The translations under genes and the position numbers were made by a program. The notes under the pieces are model-generated. The model was not told the DNA's origin and did no database searches. It saw only the letters and a list, made by a program, of their open reading frames with translations. Shown here in pieces: positions 7,391 to 15,956 of a DNA stretch of 34,027 bases. Every line of letters starts with the position of its first letter. Position 1 is the stretch's first letter. The DNA comes from an uncultured Eubacteriales bacterium (lineage in GTDB: Bacteria > Bacillota > Clostridia > Christensenellales > Aristaeellaceae), in assembly GCA_902790175.1 (NCBI GenBank), contig CADAQZ010000017.1:1-34027 (forward strand). Reading direction: 5' to 3'.

Positions 7391-8818
7391 TTATTGGTCC
7401 GCCGACGAAAGCAATTCCTCCAGTTGCTCCGGCGTCACCGACCCGGCCCGGTTGTACACGACTTCGCCGCGCCGGTTCAGTACGATCGTCTGCGGCAATA
7501 GCGGCGACCCGCCCACGGCGGTGAACAGCGCGTCGTCCGCGCCGTCTACGGCAAAGTCGAGCGCCCAGCCCTTGTCCGCAAGCCATGCCGCCACGTCGTC
7601 CGTCACGAGCGACGAGTGAACGGCCAGCACCTCGATCTCCGGGTGGGCCGCCTTCAGCGCGTCGAACCACGGCAGTTCCTTCACGCAGGGGCCGCAGTAG
7701 GTGGCCCAAAGGTTGATGAACACGACTTGCCCCCGGTGTTCCGACAGGTTGAACGTCCCGCCGCCGATCAGGTCGATCGAGAAGTCGGAAAGCTGTTCGC
7801 CCACCTCGTGGCCCGTCGGCGCGTCGCTGCTGTAGTCCGCGGCGGGTTTATGCCCGGGAAGATTGAATAAAACCAGCGCGGCGACGAGCGCGACCAGCAG
7901 GACAGCGCGCGGGAGTTTGCCGCGCCCGTTTGGCTTCGCGTCCGGGCCGACCAGCGTCGCCTTGCCACACTTAAACGAGATCGCCTTCTGCGCGCAGACG
8001 CCCGCGCACTGGCCGCACTGGATGCACTCGCGGTCGTTCACGCGCCGCACGTCCATCTCACAGTGCTTGACGCACGCCCCGCAGCCGTTGCAGCGGCTGG
8101 CGTCCACGCGCACGCCGACGAGCGCGAAGCGGTTGAACAGTCCGTAGAAGGCCCCCAGCGGGCACAGGAAGCGGCAGAACGCGCGATAGACGAAGACGCA
8201 TGCGACGGCGATGAGCGCGAGGATGACGGCCTTGCGGGCGAACACGACGCCCAGCGCGTCCCGAAGCCCCGCGTTCTTCGGGTGGATCAGCAGTGCCAGC
8301 GCGCCCTCCAGCGTCCCGGCGGGGCAGATGAACTTGCAGAAGCCGGGCAGGGGAAGGTCCTTGAGGAGCCCGTAGTACAGGGGAACGGCGACGACGAACA
8401 GCATAAGGATCGCGTACTTGAGCAGCGACAGCGCCCGCGTGACCCTGCTCTTCTTGATCTTCGACGTGGGCAGCTTGTGCAGCCATTCCTGAACGAGCCC
8501 CATCGGGCAAAGCCAGCCGCAGACCGTCCGACCGAGCACGACGCCGAACAGCGCGAGCATGCCAAAGACGTACCAGCCCGCGCGGTGCCCGGACGCGGCC
8601 AGCGCGTTTTGCAGCGCCCCCAGCGGGCACGCCGCGACGGCCCCGGGGCAGGAATAGCAGTTCAGCCCCGGGACGCACAGCGCCTTGAAGTCGCCGGTGT
8701 AGATCTCGCCCTGCAAAAAGCCCTTGAGGTGGGCGTTGTATAAAAGCGCCGCGTACAGCTGCGCGAGCCTTCTGGTCGAGGGGCGATGCGCCCGCCACCA
8801 TTGCGCGATCCTAGCCAA
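7391..8818 (-). CDS. Polyferredoxin (4Fe-4S, NapH/YccM-like) fused to a C-terminal thioredoxin-like domain
   Basis: A 475-residue membrane protein. Residues 1 to about 230 hold several membrane helices and the repeated Cys motifs of NapH/YccM-type proteins (CYSCPGAVAACPLGAL, CGWLCPMGL, CKFICPAGT, CRFLCPLGAF). Two bacterial 4Fe-4S ferredoxin motifs follow (CNGCGACVKHC; CIQCGQCAGVC). After another membrane helix (about 305-320) comes a TlpA/ResA-like redoxin domain with active-site Cys375-Gly-Pro-Cys378 and a following cis-Pro (LLPQT). The start is TTG 8818, overlapping the stop of the small upstream gene by eight bases; no in-frame ATG precedes the first motif. It likely passes electrons across the membrane to an external dithiol; that is inference. 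Confidence 0.85.
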   Translation of the reverse strand: MARIAQWWRAHRPSTRRLAQLYAALLYNAHLKGFLQGEIYTGDFKALCVPGLNCYSCPGAVAACPLGALQNALAASGHRAGWYVFGMLALFGVVLGRTVCGWLCPMGLVQEWLHKLPTSKIKKSRVTRALSLLKYAILMLFVVAVPLYYGLLKDLPLPGFCKFICPAGTLEGALALLIHPKNAGLRDALGVVFARKAVILALIAVACVFVYRAFCRFLCPLGAFYGLFNRFALVGVRVDASRCNGCGACVKHCEMDVRRVNDRECIQCGQCAGVCAQKAISFKCGKATLVGPDAKPNGRGKLPRAVLLVALVAALVLFNLPGHKPAADYSSDAPTGHEVGEQLSDFSIDLIGGGTFNLSEHRGQVVFINLWATYCGPCVKELPWFDALKAAHPEIEVLAVHSSLVTDDVAAWLADKGWALDFAVDGADDALFTAVGGSPLLPQTIVLNRRGEVVYNRAGSVTPEQLEELLSSADQ

Positions 8819-8957
8819 GTCCGATACACTCCGTGCAGATGTTCTTCGCCTTGTAGAGCACGTCCCGCAGACCGCCGTTTGCGATGCCGGCGGCGATCAT
8901 CAGCGCGGCGGCGATCAGCAGCGCCGCGCGGATGAGGTTCAATCGACGATCGTTCAT
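8811..8957 (-). CDS. CD1871A family small CXXC-motif protein
   Basis: A 48-residue protein in an interval without any other gene. The start ATG 8957 has a GGAGG site six bases upstream. One membrane helix (LIRAALLIAAALMIAAGIA) is followed by a short charged segment and the ending NICTECIGLG. That C-terminal I-C-x-E-C-I-G-L-G is the hallmark of the CD1871A family. Its stop lies within the first codons of the polyferredoxin gene, so the two are probably translationally coupled. It lies between a secreted thioredoxin and the polyferredoxin and may act as a small membrane redox or assembly partner; this is inferred from position only. Confidence 0.85.
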   Translation of the reverse strand: MNDRRLNLIRAALLIAAALMIAAGIANGGLRDVLYKAKNICTECIGLG

Positions 8958-8967
8958 GGGTCCTCCG

Positions 8968-9762
8968 TCAGTCGCAGATGCAGCTCGGGTCGCGCTTCAC
9001 CTGTACGAACACCCACTCGCCGTCGCCCTCGCACGTGGCCTCGAAGCCCTCGTCGATCGAGCAGCCCTCGGGCAGCTTCAATACCTGCAGATGATAGCTG
9101 GCGGGCTTGTCGGTGAACGTGATGGTGCCGTCGTCGGCGGACGTCATCGGCAGGCAGGTCTCGTCCGTGCAGAAGCTGATGACCGCGCCGGGCACCGGAT
9201 GGTCGTCCTGGTCGCACACGTATACGTTGTAAGCCGCGGCGGGTGTGCCGTCGTAGGCTTCGTCCAGGAAGTAGTCGAGCGCGCCCTTGAACGACGCGGC
9301 GTTTGCGAACATGCCCACCTGCTTGAAGCCCACGACGCCGTTCTTGTCGATCACGATCGTGGTGGGGTAGGCCTCGAGGTTCAGGAAGTCGGCGATGCCG
9401 GTTCCCTCCTCGCGGCCCATCGGGAAGGTGAGGCCCATCTCGGCCTTGTAGTCGGAGACGATGTCGTTGGTGTCGTCCGGGTCGCCGGACAGAGCCACGA
9501 TCTCAATGCGGTCGGACATCTCCTCGTACACGCTCTGCATCTCGGGGAACTCCGCGCGGCAGGGCGGGCACCAGGAGGCGAAGATGTTGACGACCACCAG
9601 GTCCTTCTCCTCCAGCAGCGCGCTCAGCGATATGTCCTCGCCCTCGCAGGTGGTGAAGGCGAAGTCGGGCATGGTCTGGCCTAGAGGGGCGCCTGCTTCT
9701 GAGAGCGCGCCCGCGCACAGCGCAAGCGAAAGAACGACGATCATTGCAAGTATCTTTTTCAT
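8968..9762 (-). CDS. TlpA family thioredoxin-like protein, secreted
   Basis: A 264-residue protein with a signal peptide (MKKILAMIVVLSLALCAGALS). ATG 9762 has an AAGGAG site seven bases upstream. The TlpA/ResA-like domain spans about residues 25-170, with active-site W-C65-P-P-C68 and a cis-Pro region (EAYPTTIVIDKNG). A C-terminal extension of about 90 residues starts near YNVYVCDQDDHPVPGA and resembles a beta-sandwich (carboxypeptidase-regulatory/Ig-like) module. It has several cysteines and ends C-I-C-D. It heads a three-gene cluster with the CD1871A protein and the polyferredoxin, which could be its electron donor (inference). Confidence 0.85.
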   Translation of the reverse strand: MKKILAMIVVLSLALCAGALSEAGAPLGQTMPDFAFTTCEGEDISLSALLEEKDLVVVNIFASWCPPCRAEFPEMQSVYEEMSDRIEIVALSGDPDDTNDIVSDYKAEMGLTFPMGREEGTGIADFLNLEAYPTTIVIDKNGVVGFKQVGMFANAASFKGALDYFLDEAYDGTPAAAYNVYVCDQDDHPVPGAVISFCTDETCLPMTSADDGTITFTDKPASYHLQVLKLPEGCSIDEGFEATCEGDGEWVFVQVKRDPSCICD

Positions 9763-9902
9763 GGAGGCACTCCTTTGTCGATGGGTTCATACGTTCACTT
9801 ATAAGTATACCACAACGCGGCGGATTTGGCGAGGGGGAGAAACACATATCGACAAAATATTGCCATCCGCGCGATATCCCTGAAATCACCAGCGCAATCC
9901 CT

Positions 9903-9930
9903 TTGATTCTTAACACATTTACGCTATACT
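9903..9930 (+). promoter_or_regulatory. Sigma-A type promoter for lon
   Basis: TTGATT (9903-9908), a 16-base spacer and TATACT (9925-9930). Transcription should start near 9937, downstream of the ATG at 9933, so the longer lon frame cannot be used from this promoter. No CIRCE or CtsR operator is visible. Confidence 0.6.
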
Positions 9931-9962
9931 GAATGTACGAATACACACGGGGGACACCTGAA

Positions 9963-12323
9963 TTGAGCAAGGTCAAGCGCCAAAGGACGAGCATGAGGCT
10001 TCCGCTGCTGCCGCTGCGGGGCGTCGTCATGTTCCCCAACACCGTCATCACCATCGACGCCGCACGGGATCGCTCCATCGCCGCGCTGCAGGCGGCCACC
10101 CGGGGCGAGGATCAGCGCGTGTTCGTCGTGGCCCAGCGGGACAGCCTCGTGGAGCACCCGGCCCTGGAGGACCTCTACACCATGGGCACCGTCGCCACGG
10201 TGAAGCACCTGATGCTGCTGCCGGACAATTCCGTGCGCGTACTGCTGGAGGGCGAATCCCGCGCGCTGCTGTTGACCGTCTTTGAGGACGTGGACATGCA
10301 GTACGCCGAGGTGGCCCAGGCCATCTCGCTGCCGGTGGGCTACAAGAACAAGGCGTACGCCTACGTCAGCGCCATCCGCCAGCTGGTGGACCGCGCGCTG
10401 CGCGCCAAGGGATTGAACCTGCCGGAGTTTTTAAGCGGCATCCAGGGCGAGGACAACCCCTCCGCGCTCTGCGACGACGTGGCCGCGTCGAGCCTGATCT
10501 CGCGCCTGGAGGACAAGCAGGCGCTTTTGGAGTGCCTGCACGTGGATGAGCGGCTGGAGCTGCTGGTGGAAAAGCTGGTGCAGGAGATCCAGGTGGCCGA
10601 CCTGGAGGAGCGCATCCACATGCGCGTGCAGGAGGCCATGGACAAGGCCAACCACGAGTACTACCTGCGCGAGCAGATCCACGCCATCCAGGAGGAGCTG
10701 GGCGAGGACGAGGACGAGGAGGTCGCGGAGCTGCGCAAGCGCATCGCCGCCTCGAAGCTGCCGCCCGCCGCCCGCGAGCACGTGGAGAAGGAACTGAAGC
10801 GCCTGGCGCGCTCGTCCGTCCACGCGCCGGAGAGCGGCGTCAGCCAGAACTACATCGAGTACATGCTCGAACTCCCGTGGGACGTGTACGATCCCTCCGA
10901 CATCGACATCAACAAGGCGCGCAAGATCCTCGAGGCCGACCACTACGGCATGGAGGACGTGAAGAAGCGCCTGATCGAATACCTGGCCGTGCGCAAGGTG
11001 GCCTCCGATAAGCTGAAGAGCCCCATCATCTGCCTCGTGGGCCCGCCCGGCGTGGGCAAGACGAGCATCGCGCAGTCCATCGCCCGCGCGCTGAACCGCA
11101 AGTTCACGCGGCTGAGCCTGGGCGGCGTGCACGACGAGGCGGAGATCCGCGGCCATCGCAAGACCTACGTGGGCGCGATGCCCGGGCGCATCATCAGCGC
11201 CATCCGCGCCTCCAAGACGATGAACCCGGTGTTCCTGCTGGACGAGATCGACAAGATGGCCCGCGACATGCGCGGCGACCCGGCCTCGGCCATGCTGGAG
11301 GCCCTCGACCCGGAGCAGAACAACGCCTTCAAGGACCACTACCTCGAAGTGCCGTTCGACCTGTCGGACGTGCTGTTCATCACCACGGCGAACTCGCTGG
11401 ACTCCATCGACCGGGCGCTTCTGGACCGCATGGAGGTCATCGAGGTGCCCAGCTACACCAGCGAAGAGAAGCTGCAGATCGCCAAGCGCCACCTGCTGCC
11501 CAAGCAGCGCGACGCGCACAACCTGACCCGCATGCAGATGAAGATGTCGGACAAGGCCATCGCGGCGCTGATCGACGGCTACACGCGCGAATCCGGCGTG
11601 CGCGGGCTGGAGCGGCAGATCGCCCAGCTGTGCCGGCGCGCGACGCTGCACCTGGTCGAGCACCCGGACGACAAGGGCGTGTCCATCAAGCCCGCCGATT
11701 TAAAGGACTACCTCGGTGCGCCGCGCTTTTTGCGCCAGCCCGTGGCGGCCTCGGAGGTGGGCGTGGTGAACGGCCTGGCGTGGACCAGCGTCGGAGGCGA
11801 AGTGATGCCCGTGGAGGCGATTGTGTTCCCCGGCAAGGGCGAGATGAAGCTGACCGGCAAGCTGGGCGACGTGATGAAGGAATCCGCGGAGCTGGCGCGC
11901 AGCGTCGTGCGTGCGCGGCTTACCGACTTCGGCATCGAGGCGGACTTCTTCGACCGACACGACGTGCACATCCACGTGCCCGAGGGCGCGGTGCCCAAGG
12001 ATGGGCCGTCGGCGGGCGTGGCGCTCTCGTGCGCGCTGATGTCGGCGGTGACGGGAAGGGCCGCGCGGGGCGACTGCGCGATGACCGGCGAGATCACGCT
12101 GCACGGGCGCGTGCTGCCCATCGGCGGCGTGAAGGAAAAACTGCTCGCGGCCTATCGCCAGGGCATTACGGCGATACTTTTGCCGCGTGAGAACGAGAAG
12201 GATCTGGAGAAGATCGACGCCGACATCCTTAAAAAGTTCAAAATCACCCTGATCGACCGCGTGGACGAGGCGCTCGGCGCGGTGCTCATGCCGCCTGCCG
12301 ACGGAAGGGGCGACGCCGCATGA
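9963..12323 (+). CDS. lon: ATP-dependent endopeptidase Lon
   Basis: A 786-residue AAA+ protease that degrades misfolded and regulatory proteins in the cytoplasm. I choose TTG 9963, which has GGGGGA upstream, because the ATG at 9933 lies too close to the promoter -10 to be transcribed. The N-terminal LON domain begins at LPLLPLRGVVMFPNT. Walker A GPPGVGKT is near residue 360, with Walker B FLLDEID after it. The S16 protease domain has the catalytic Ser in PKDGPSAG (near 682) and Lys in GGVKEKLLAA (near 725). Length and motifs are complete. Its stop overlaps the engB start (ATGA), the lon-engB order also seen in Bacillus-type genomes. Confidence 0.95.
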   Translation: MSKVKRQRTSMRLPLLPLRGVVMFPNTVITIDAARDRSIAALQAATRGEDQRVFVVAQRDSLVEHPALEDLYTMGTVATVKHLMLLPDNSVRVLLEGESRALLLTVFEDVDMQYAEVAQAISLPVGYKNKAYAYVSAIRQLVDRALRAKGLNLPEFLSGIQGEDNPSALCDDVAASSLISRLEDKQALLECLHVDERLELLVEKLVQEIQVADLEERIHMRVQEAMDKANHEYYLREQIHAIQEELGEDEDEEVAELRKRIAASKLPPAAREHVEKELKRLARSSVHAPESGVSQNYIEYMLELPWDVYDPSDIDINKARKILEADHYGMEDVKKRLIEYLAVRKVASDKLKSPIICLVGPPGVGKTSIAQSIARALNRKFTRLSLGGVHDEAEIRGHRKTYVGAMPGRIISAIRASKTMNPVFLLDEIDKMARDMRGDPASAMLEALDPEQNNAFKDHYLEVPFDLSDVLFITTANSLDSIDRALLDRMEVIEVPSYTSEEKLQIAKRHLLPKQRDAHNLTRMQMKMSDKAIAALIDGYTRESGVRGLERQIAQLCRRATLHLVEHPDDKGVSIKPADLKDYLGAPRFLRQPVAASEVGVVNGLAWTSVGGEVMPVEAIVFPGKGEMKLTGKLGDVMKESAELARSVVRARLTDFGIEADFFDRHDVHIHVPEGAVPKDGPSAGVALSCALMSAVTGRAARGDCAMTGEITLHGRVLPIGGVKEKLLAAYRQGITAILLPRENEKDLEKIDADILKKFKITLIDRVDEALGAVLMPPADGRGDAA

Positions 12324-12925
12324 AGATCGTCAAGTCGAAGTTCGTGCAGTCGATGAGCGCGTTTCGCCAGTTTCCGGGGCAGGGCCTGCCGGAGATCGCC
12401 ATGGTGGGGAAGAGCAACGTGGGAAAGTCCTCGCTCATCAACAGCATGACGGGCAACTCGCACCTCGCCCGCACGTCCTCCGAGCCCGGCAAGACGCGCC
12501 TGGTGAACCTCTACCTCATCAACGAGGCCTTTTTCCTGGTGGACCTGCCCGGCTACGGCTTCGCGAAGGCCCCCAAGCAGGAGAAGCAGAAGTGGGCGGA
12601 GATGATCGAGGGCTACCTGAAGAATTCGCAGCACCTGAAGCGCGTGTTCCAGCTGGTGGACCTGCGCCACGAGCCCACGCAGGACGATCAGCTGATGGTC
12701 GAGTACCTCCGGCACTACGAGATCCCCTTCACCGTCGTCGCCACCAAGGCCGACAAGCTCTCCGGCGCGCAGCGGGGCCGCTGCATCCCCGCCATCTGCC
12801 GCGCCCTCGCCGTGCAGCCCTGGGAGGTCATGGTCACCTCCTCCAAGGACGGGATGGGGAAGGAGAAGCTGTTGGATCTGATTGGGGAAGAGATCGGGGA
12901 AGAGGGATTAGTGACTAGGGATTAG
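12320..12925 (+). CDS. engB: Ribosome biogenesis GTP-binding protein EngB (YihA/YsxC)
   Basis: A 201-residue GTPase needed for 50S ribosomal subunit maturation. The start ATG 12320 overlaps the lon stop. G motifs are G1 GKSNVGKSS, G3 DLPGYG, G4 TKAD and G5 SSKDG. The last residues (LVTRD) and the stop are encoded by the first units of a 7-bp tandem repeat array that begins at 12904. The original C-terminus may therefore have been replaced by repeat DNA; the essential GTPase core is complete. Confidence 0.93.
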   Translation: MKIVKSKFVQSMSAFRQFPGQGLPEIAMVGKSNVGKSSLINSMTGNSHLARTSSEPGKTRLVNLYLINEAFFLVDLPGYGFAKAPKQEKQKWAEMIEGYLKNSQHLKRVFQLVDLRHEPTQDDQLMVEYLRHYEIPFTVVATKADKLSGAQRGRCIPAICRALAVQPWEVMVTSSKDGMGKEKLLDLIGEEIGEEGLVTRD

Positions 12926-12973
12926 GGATTAGGGACTAGGGATTAGGGATTAGGGACTAGGGATTAGGGATTA
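12904..12973. repeat. Tandem 7-bp repeat array (GGGATTA/GGGACTA)
   Basis: Ten consecutive heptamers: mostly GGGATTA, with GGGACTA or GTGACTA at every third position, giving a higher-order period of 21. The array overlaps the engB stop codon at 12923-12925 and ends in an imperfect unit near 12980. Confidence 0.9.
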
Positions 12974-12976
12974 GGA

Positions 12977-13083
12977 ATAGCCGTAGGGGCGGCGATGCGC
13001 CTATGGGAGCAGCCCCACCGCCCAAAAGCCTTCCCCTTAAGGGGAAGGTGGATCGTCGCGCAGCGGCGAGACGGATGAGGTCG
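12977..13083. repeat. Intergenic repeat cluster (family A fragment plus family C palindrome)
   Basis: A CGTAGGGGCGGCG stretch (12982 onward) resembles the start of family A. It is followed by a perfect 20-bp palindrome CCTTCCCCTTAAGGGGAAGG at 13029-13048 and a smaller stem TCGTCGC-GCA-GCGGCGA. A related GGGGAGGTGCCGAC... fragment lies at about 21210-21240. The 206-base gap between engB and the aspartate kinase is almost entirely repeat DNA, and I see no clear promoter in it. Confidence 0.65.
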
Positions 13084-13131
13084 TTCTTCCAAAATCCATT
13101 CGAATTACCTTACCGAAGGGAGAAATCAAAC

Positions 13132-14454
13132 TTGGGAATCAAAGTGGCAAAGTTCGGCGGCTCCTCGCTGGCCGACGCGGAGCACTTCCGCAAGGTAAAG
13201 GCCATCGTGCAATCCGACCCGGACTACTGTTATGTGGTGCCCAGCGCGCCCGGCAAGCGCCATGACGCCGACGAGAAGATCACGGACCTGCTCTACCAGT
13301 GCCACCGCCTGGTGGAGCGCGGTAAGAGCCACGAGGAACTGTTCCAGAAGATCGCGGACCGCTACGAGCAAATCGCCCGCGAGCTGGAGCTGGATTTCGA
13401 CGTGACGGGCATGCTGCTGGAGACCAGCGACGCCATCCGCCGCTACAAGAACCCGGACTTTGCAGCCAGCCGCGGCGAGTACATGAACGGCGTGCTGCTG
13501 TCGAAGTACCTGGGCTGGGACTTCATCGACGCCCAGGACGTGATCAAGTTCGACCGGCAGGGCAGCTTCGCCGCGGAGTGGACCAACGAGGTGCTCACCG
13601 AGGCGCTGAAAAACCACCCGCGCGCCGTGATTCCCGGCTTCTACGGCTCCTATCCCAACGGCGACGTGCACACGTTCTCGCGCGGCGGCAGCGATATCTC
13701 CGGCGCGATCGTGGCGCGGGCCGCGAAGGCGGACGTGTACGTGAACTGGACGGACGTCTCCGGCTTCATGATGGCGGATCCGCGCATTGTGAAGAACCCG
13801 AAGGTGATCCGCGAGTTATCCTACGCGGAGCTGCGCGAACTCTCTTACATGGGCGCGACCGTATTGCACGAGGACGCCATCTTCCCGGTGCACAAGGCCG
13901 GCATCCCCACCAATATCCGCAATACCAACGCCCCGCAGGACCCGGGCACGATGATCGTGATGAAGCCGTCGCCCCACCGCGAGGACGCGCAGGTGATCAC
14001 CGGCATCGCCGGGCACAAGAACTTCACGCTGCTGTCCATCGAGAAGGCCATGATGAACGCGGAGCTGGGCTTCGGCCGTCGCGTATTGCAGGCGCTGGAG
14101 GACTTCGGCGTGTCGTTTGAGCACCTGCCCACCGGCATCGACACGATGTCCGTCGTCATCGCCGACAAGGAGCTGGTGACGCGCAAGGACCAGATCATCC
14201 AGCGCATCCAGCAGACCTGCCAGCCGGACTCCATCGAGATCAGCGCGGGCATCGCCCTGATCGCCACCGTGGGCCACGGCATGTCCAGCAAGCCTGGCAC
14301 CGCCGCCAAGCTGTTCACCGCGCTCTACGAGGCGGGCGTGAACATCCGCATGATCGACCAGGGCTCCAGCGAGATGAACATCATCGTCGGCATCAACATC
14401 GAGGACTTCGAGACCGCCATGAACGCGATCTACAAGGCGTTTGTGAAGGACTGA
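13132..14454 (+). CDS. Aspartate kinase
   Basis: A 440-residue monofunctional aspartokinase, the first step from aspartate to lysine, threonine and methionine. TTG 13132 is chosen because a GAAGGGAG site lies upstream and the protein then begins GIKVAKFGGSSLADA, matching the family N-terminus; the frame upstream reads repeat DNA. The kinase domain has KFGGSS, VVPSAPGKR, and FSRGGSDISGAIVA. Two ACT domains follow (GHKNFTLLSIEKAMMNAELG; LIATVGHGM). The SAPGKR insertion and overall length resemble the YclM/ThrD class. No lysine riboswitch or T-box is visible upstream. Confidence 0.92.
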   Translation: MGIKVAKFGGSSLADAEHFRKVKAIVQSDPDYCYVVPSAPGKRHDADEKITDLLYQCHRLVERGKSHEELFQKIADRYEQIARELELDFDVTGMLLETSDAIRRYKNPDFAASRGEYMNGVLLSKYLGWDFIDAQDVIKFDRQGSFAAEWTNEVLTEALKNHPRAVIPGFYGSYPNGDVHTFSRGGSDISGAIVARAAKADVYVNWTDVSGFMMADPRIVKNPKVIRELSYAELRELSYMGATVLHEDAIFPVHKAGIPTNIRNTNAPQDPGTMIVMKPSPHREDAQVITGIAGHKNFTLLSIEKAMMNAELGFGRRVLQALEDFGVSFEHLPTGIDTMSVVIADKELVTRKDQIIQRIQQTCQPDSIEISAGIALIATVGHGMSSKPGTAAKLFTALYEAGVNIRMIDQGSSEMNIIVGINIEDFETAMNAIYKAFVKD

Positions 14455-14461
14455 TCCGAAT

Positions 14462-14510
14462 AAAAGGAACAGGCAGGGGCGCCATAATGGCGCCCCTGCC
14501 TGTTCCTTTG
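14462..14510. terminator. Bidirectional terminator-like hairpin between convergent genes
   Basis: AAAAGGAACAGGCAGGGGCG... and its exact inverse complement form 24-base arms around one central base. A-rich and T-rich flanks serve both directions. It lies 7 bases after the aspartate kinase stop and 5 bases from the stop of the AAA+ gene on the opposite strand. Its core GGGGCGCCATAATGGCGCCC resembles repeat family A. Confidence 0.75.
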
Positions 14511-14515
14511 TCGCC

Positions 14516-15736
14516 TTACTCCTCAGTGTTTGTCGGCTCCTCGTCGCCGTCGGGGATGCCGAGCTTGACCTTGACGTTCTTCGAGCGCTCCGTGAGCTCC
14601 TTGATCGTGTCTTCGGCAGACTGGATCAGCTCCTGCTGGGCCTTTTCCGCGGCGATCATCTTCTCGTCCGAGGCGCGCGCGGTGGCCACGTCCTCCTCGG
14701 TGATCGTCATGAGATCGTCCTTGGTCACGTCACCAGCGGAGGCCAGCCGGTTGGCCTGCGCCACCAGCAGGCGCTCGAACACGTTGCGCACGCCGCGCGC
14801 GTTGCCGAACGCGATGGACGAGGTGTTCGCCGCCACGATGTAGTCCTTCGCGGCCTCGCGCGCCTGGTCCGTCAGCTGGTACTGGCCCTTTTTCAGCTGC
14901 AGATCGAGGATCGCCAGCATCTCGTCGGCGTTGTAGTCGTCGAAGTGCAGGTAGCGGTTGAAGCGGGATTCCAGGCCGGGGTTCGAGTGGATGAACTGGT
15001 CCATCAGGCCGTCGTAGCCCGCCACGATCACCACCAGGTCGTCGCGGTGGTCCTCCATGGCCTTGAGCAGCGTGTCGATGGCCTCCTGGCCAAAGTCGTT
15101 CTCCGACTTGTTGTTCAGCGCGTAGGCCTCGTCGATGAACAGCACGCCGCCCAGCGCCTTCTCGATGGCAGCGCTGGTCTTCGTGGCCGTCTGTCCCACG
15201 TAGCCCGCCACCAGGCCGGAGCGGTCCACCTCGACCAGGTGTCCCTTCTTCAGCATGCCCAGGCTCTTGTAGATGCGCGACATCAACCGTGCGATCATCG
15301 TCTTGCCGGTGCCGGGGTTGCCGGAGAACACCATGTGCAGCGACATGTCCACCGTCTTGAGCCCCTGCTGGCGGCGCAGGTTGTAGATCGTGACGATGTT
15401 GATGAGGTTGTTGACCTCCTTCTTCACGCCCTCCAGCCCGATCAGCTCGTTCAGCTCCGCCTTCAGATCCTCGATCTTCTCCGGCGGCGTCTCCTCCTCC
15501 TCGGCCTGCGCCGCGCCGGCGGCCTCCGGCTGCGCGGCGGGGGTGGGAACGTGGCCCTTCGACAGGTTCTCCGAGCCGGTGCCGCCCTTTGGGGGCTTTG
15601 ACGCTCCGCCGTCCGGGATCTTCGGCGCGGGCGTTCCCCAGATGTCGTCCGCCAGGTTCTTCAGGTTGTTGCTGACCAGCGTGCTGATCACGTCCATCTG
15701 CGTGCGAATGATCTCGTCTCTGTTATCCATGCTCAT
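14516..15736 (-). CDS. AAA+ ATPase of the CbxX/CfxQ - SpoVK family
   Basis: A 406-residue protein. The N-terminal ~95 residues are a low-complexity Pro/Gly/Ala/Glu linker after a short helix. The AAA+ domain begins near ELNELIGLEGVKKEV, with Walker A GNPGTGKT, Walker B GVLFIDEAYAL, and the sensor and arginine-finger region GYDGLMDQF...NPGLESRFN. This order matches stage V sporulation protein K and CbbX-type ATPases. The C-terminus is helical and acidic. SpoVK is needed for spore maturation in Bacillus, and the window carries other spore genes, but the protein is longer than SpoVK, so the exact role is not certain. The start ATG 15736 follows GAGGAAAG; an alternative ATG lies two codons downstream. 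Confidence 0.8.
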   Translation of the reverse strand: MSMDNRDEIIRTQMDVISTLVSNNLKNLADDIWGTPAPKIPDGGASKPPKGGTGSENLSKGHVPTPAAQPEAAGAAQAEEEETPPEKIEDLKAELNELIGLEGVKKEVNNLINIVTIYNLRRQQGLKTVDMSLHMVFSGNPGTGKTMIARLMSRIYKSLGMLKKGHLVEVDRSGLVAGYVGQTATKTSAAIEKALGGVLFIDEAYALNNKSENDFGQEAIDTLLKAMEDHRDDLVVIVAGYDGLMDQFIHSNPGLESRFNRYLHFDDYNADEMLAILDLQLKKGQYQLTDQAREAAKDYIVAANTSSIAFGNARGVRNVFERLLVAQANRLASAGDVTKDDLMTITEEDVATARASDEKMIAAEKAQQELIQSAEDTIKELTERSKNVKVKLGIPDGDEEPTNTEE

Positions 15737-15795
15737 ATCCGTGCTTTCCTCGATCGTTTGTCATGCGCTGAACGCGCGTCTGCAAAAAACCAAAC

Positions 15796-15908
15796 GTAGG
15801 GGCGCCGTTGCGGCGCCCGCTTGAATCCAGCTGTTGGCTGCGCTGTAGTGCGCGGCAGCGGTTGGAACCCGGCACAGCCGGGGGCGGGCGGCGATACGCC
15901 GCCCCTAC
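15796..15908. repeat. Dispersed palindromic repeat, family A (long copy)
   Basis: It begins with GTAGGGGCGCCGTTGCGGCG and ends with GCGGCGATACGCCGCCCCTAC, so its ends are inverted. Smaller stems lie inside. It occupies the gap between glgA and the AAA+ gene. Nothing else is recognised in this 220-base interval. Confidence 0.65.
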
Positions 15909-15956
15909 AGATGGGTAGTGAGAGCGCCGCGTTCGGGCGTCTCTGCGGGGGACGGA

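Noticed and set aside
9933-9962. ATG 9933 as the lon start
   Set aside because: It lies two bases after the -10 box TATACT and has no ribosome binding site; TTG 9963 has both a suitable site and a transcribed position.
12904-12973. Telomeric repeat as eukaryotic contamination
   Set aside because: The unit is seven bases, not six, and the array is continuous with the bacterial engB gene and bacterial repeat DNA on the right.
13003-13131. N-terminal extension of the aspartate kinase
   Set aside because: These codons read through a palindromic repeat; the family N-terminus begins at TTG 13132 with a ribosome binding site.
12926-13131. Lysine riboswitch or T-box before the aspartate kinase
   Set aside because: The interval is explained by tandem and palindromic repeats; no T-box core and no lysine riboswitch features were seen.
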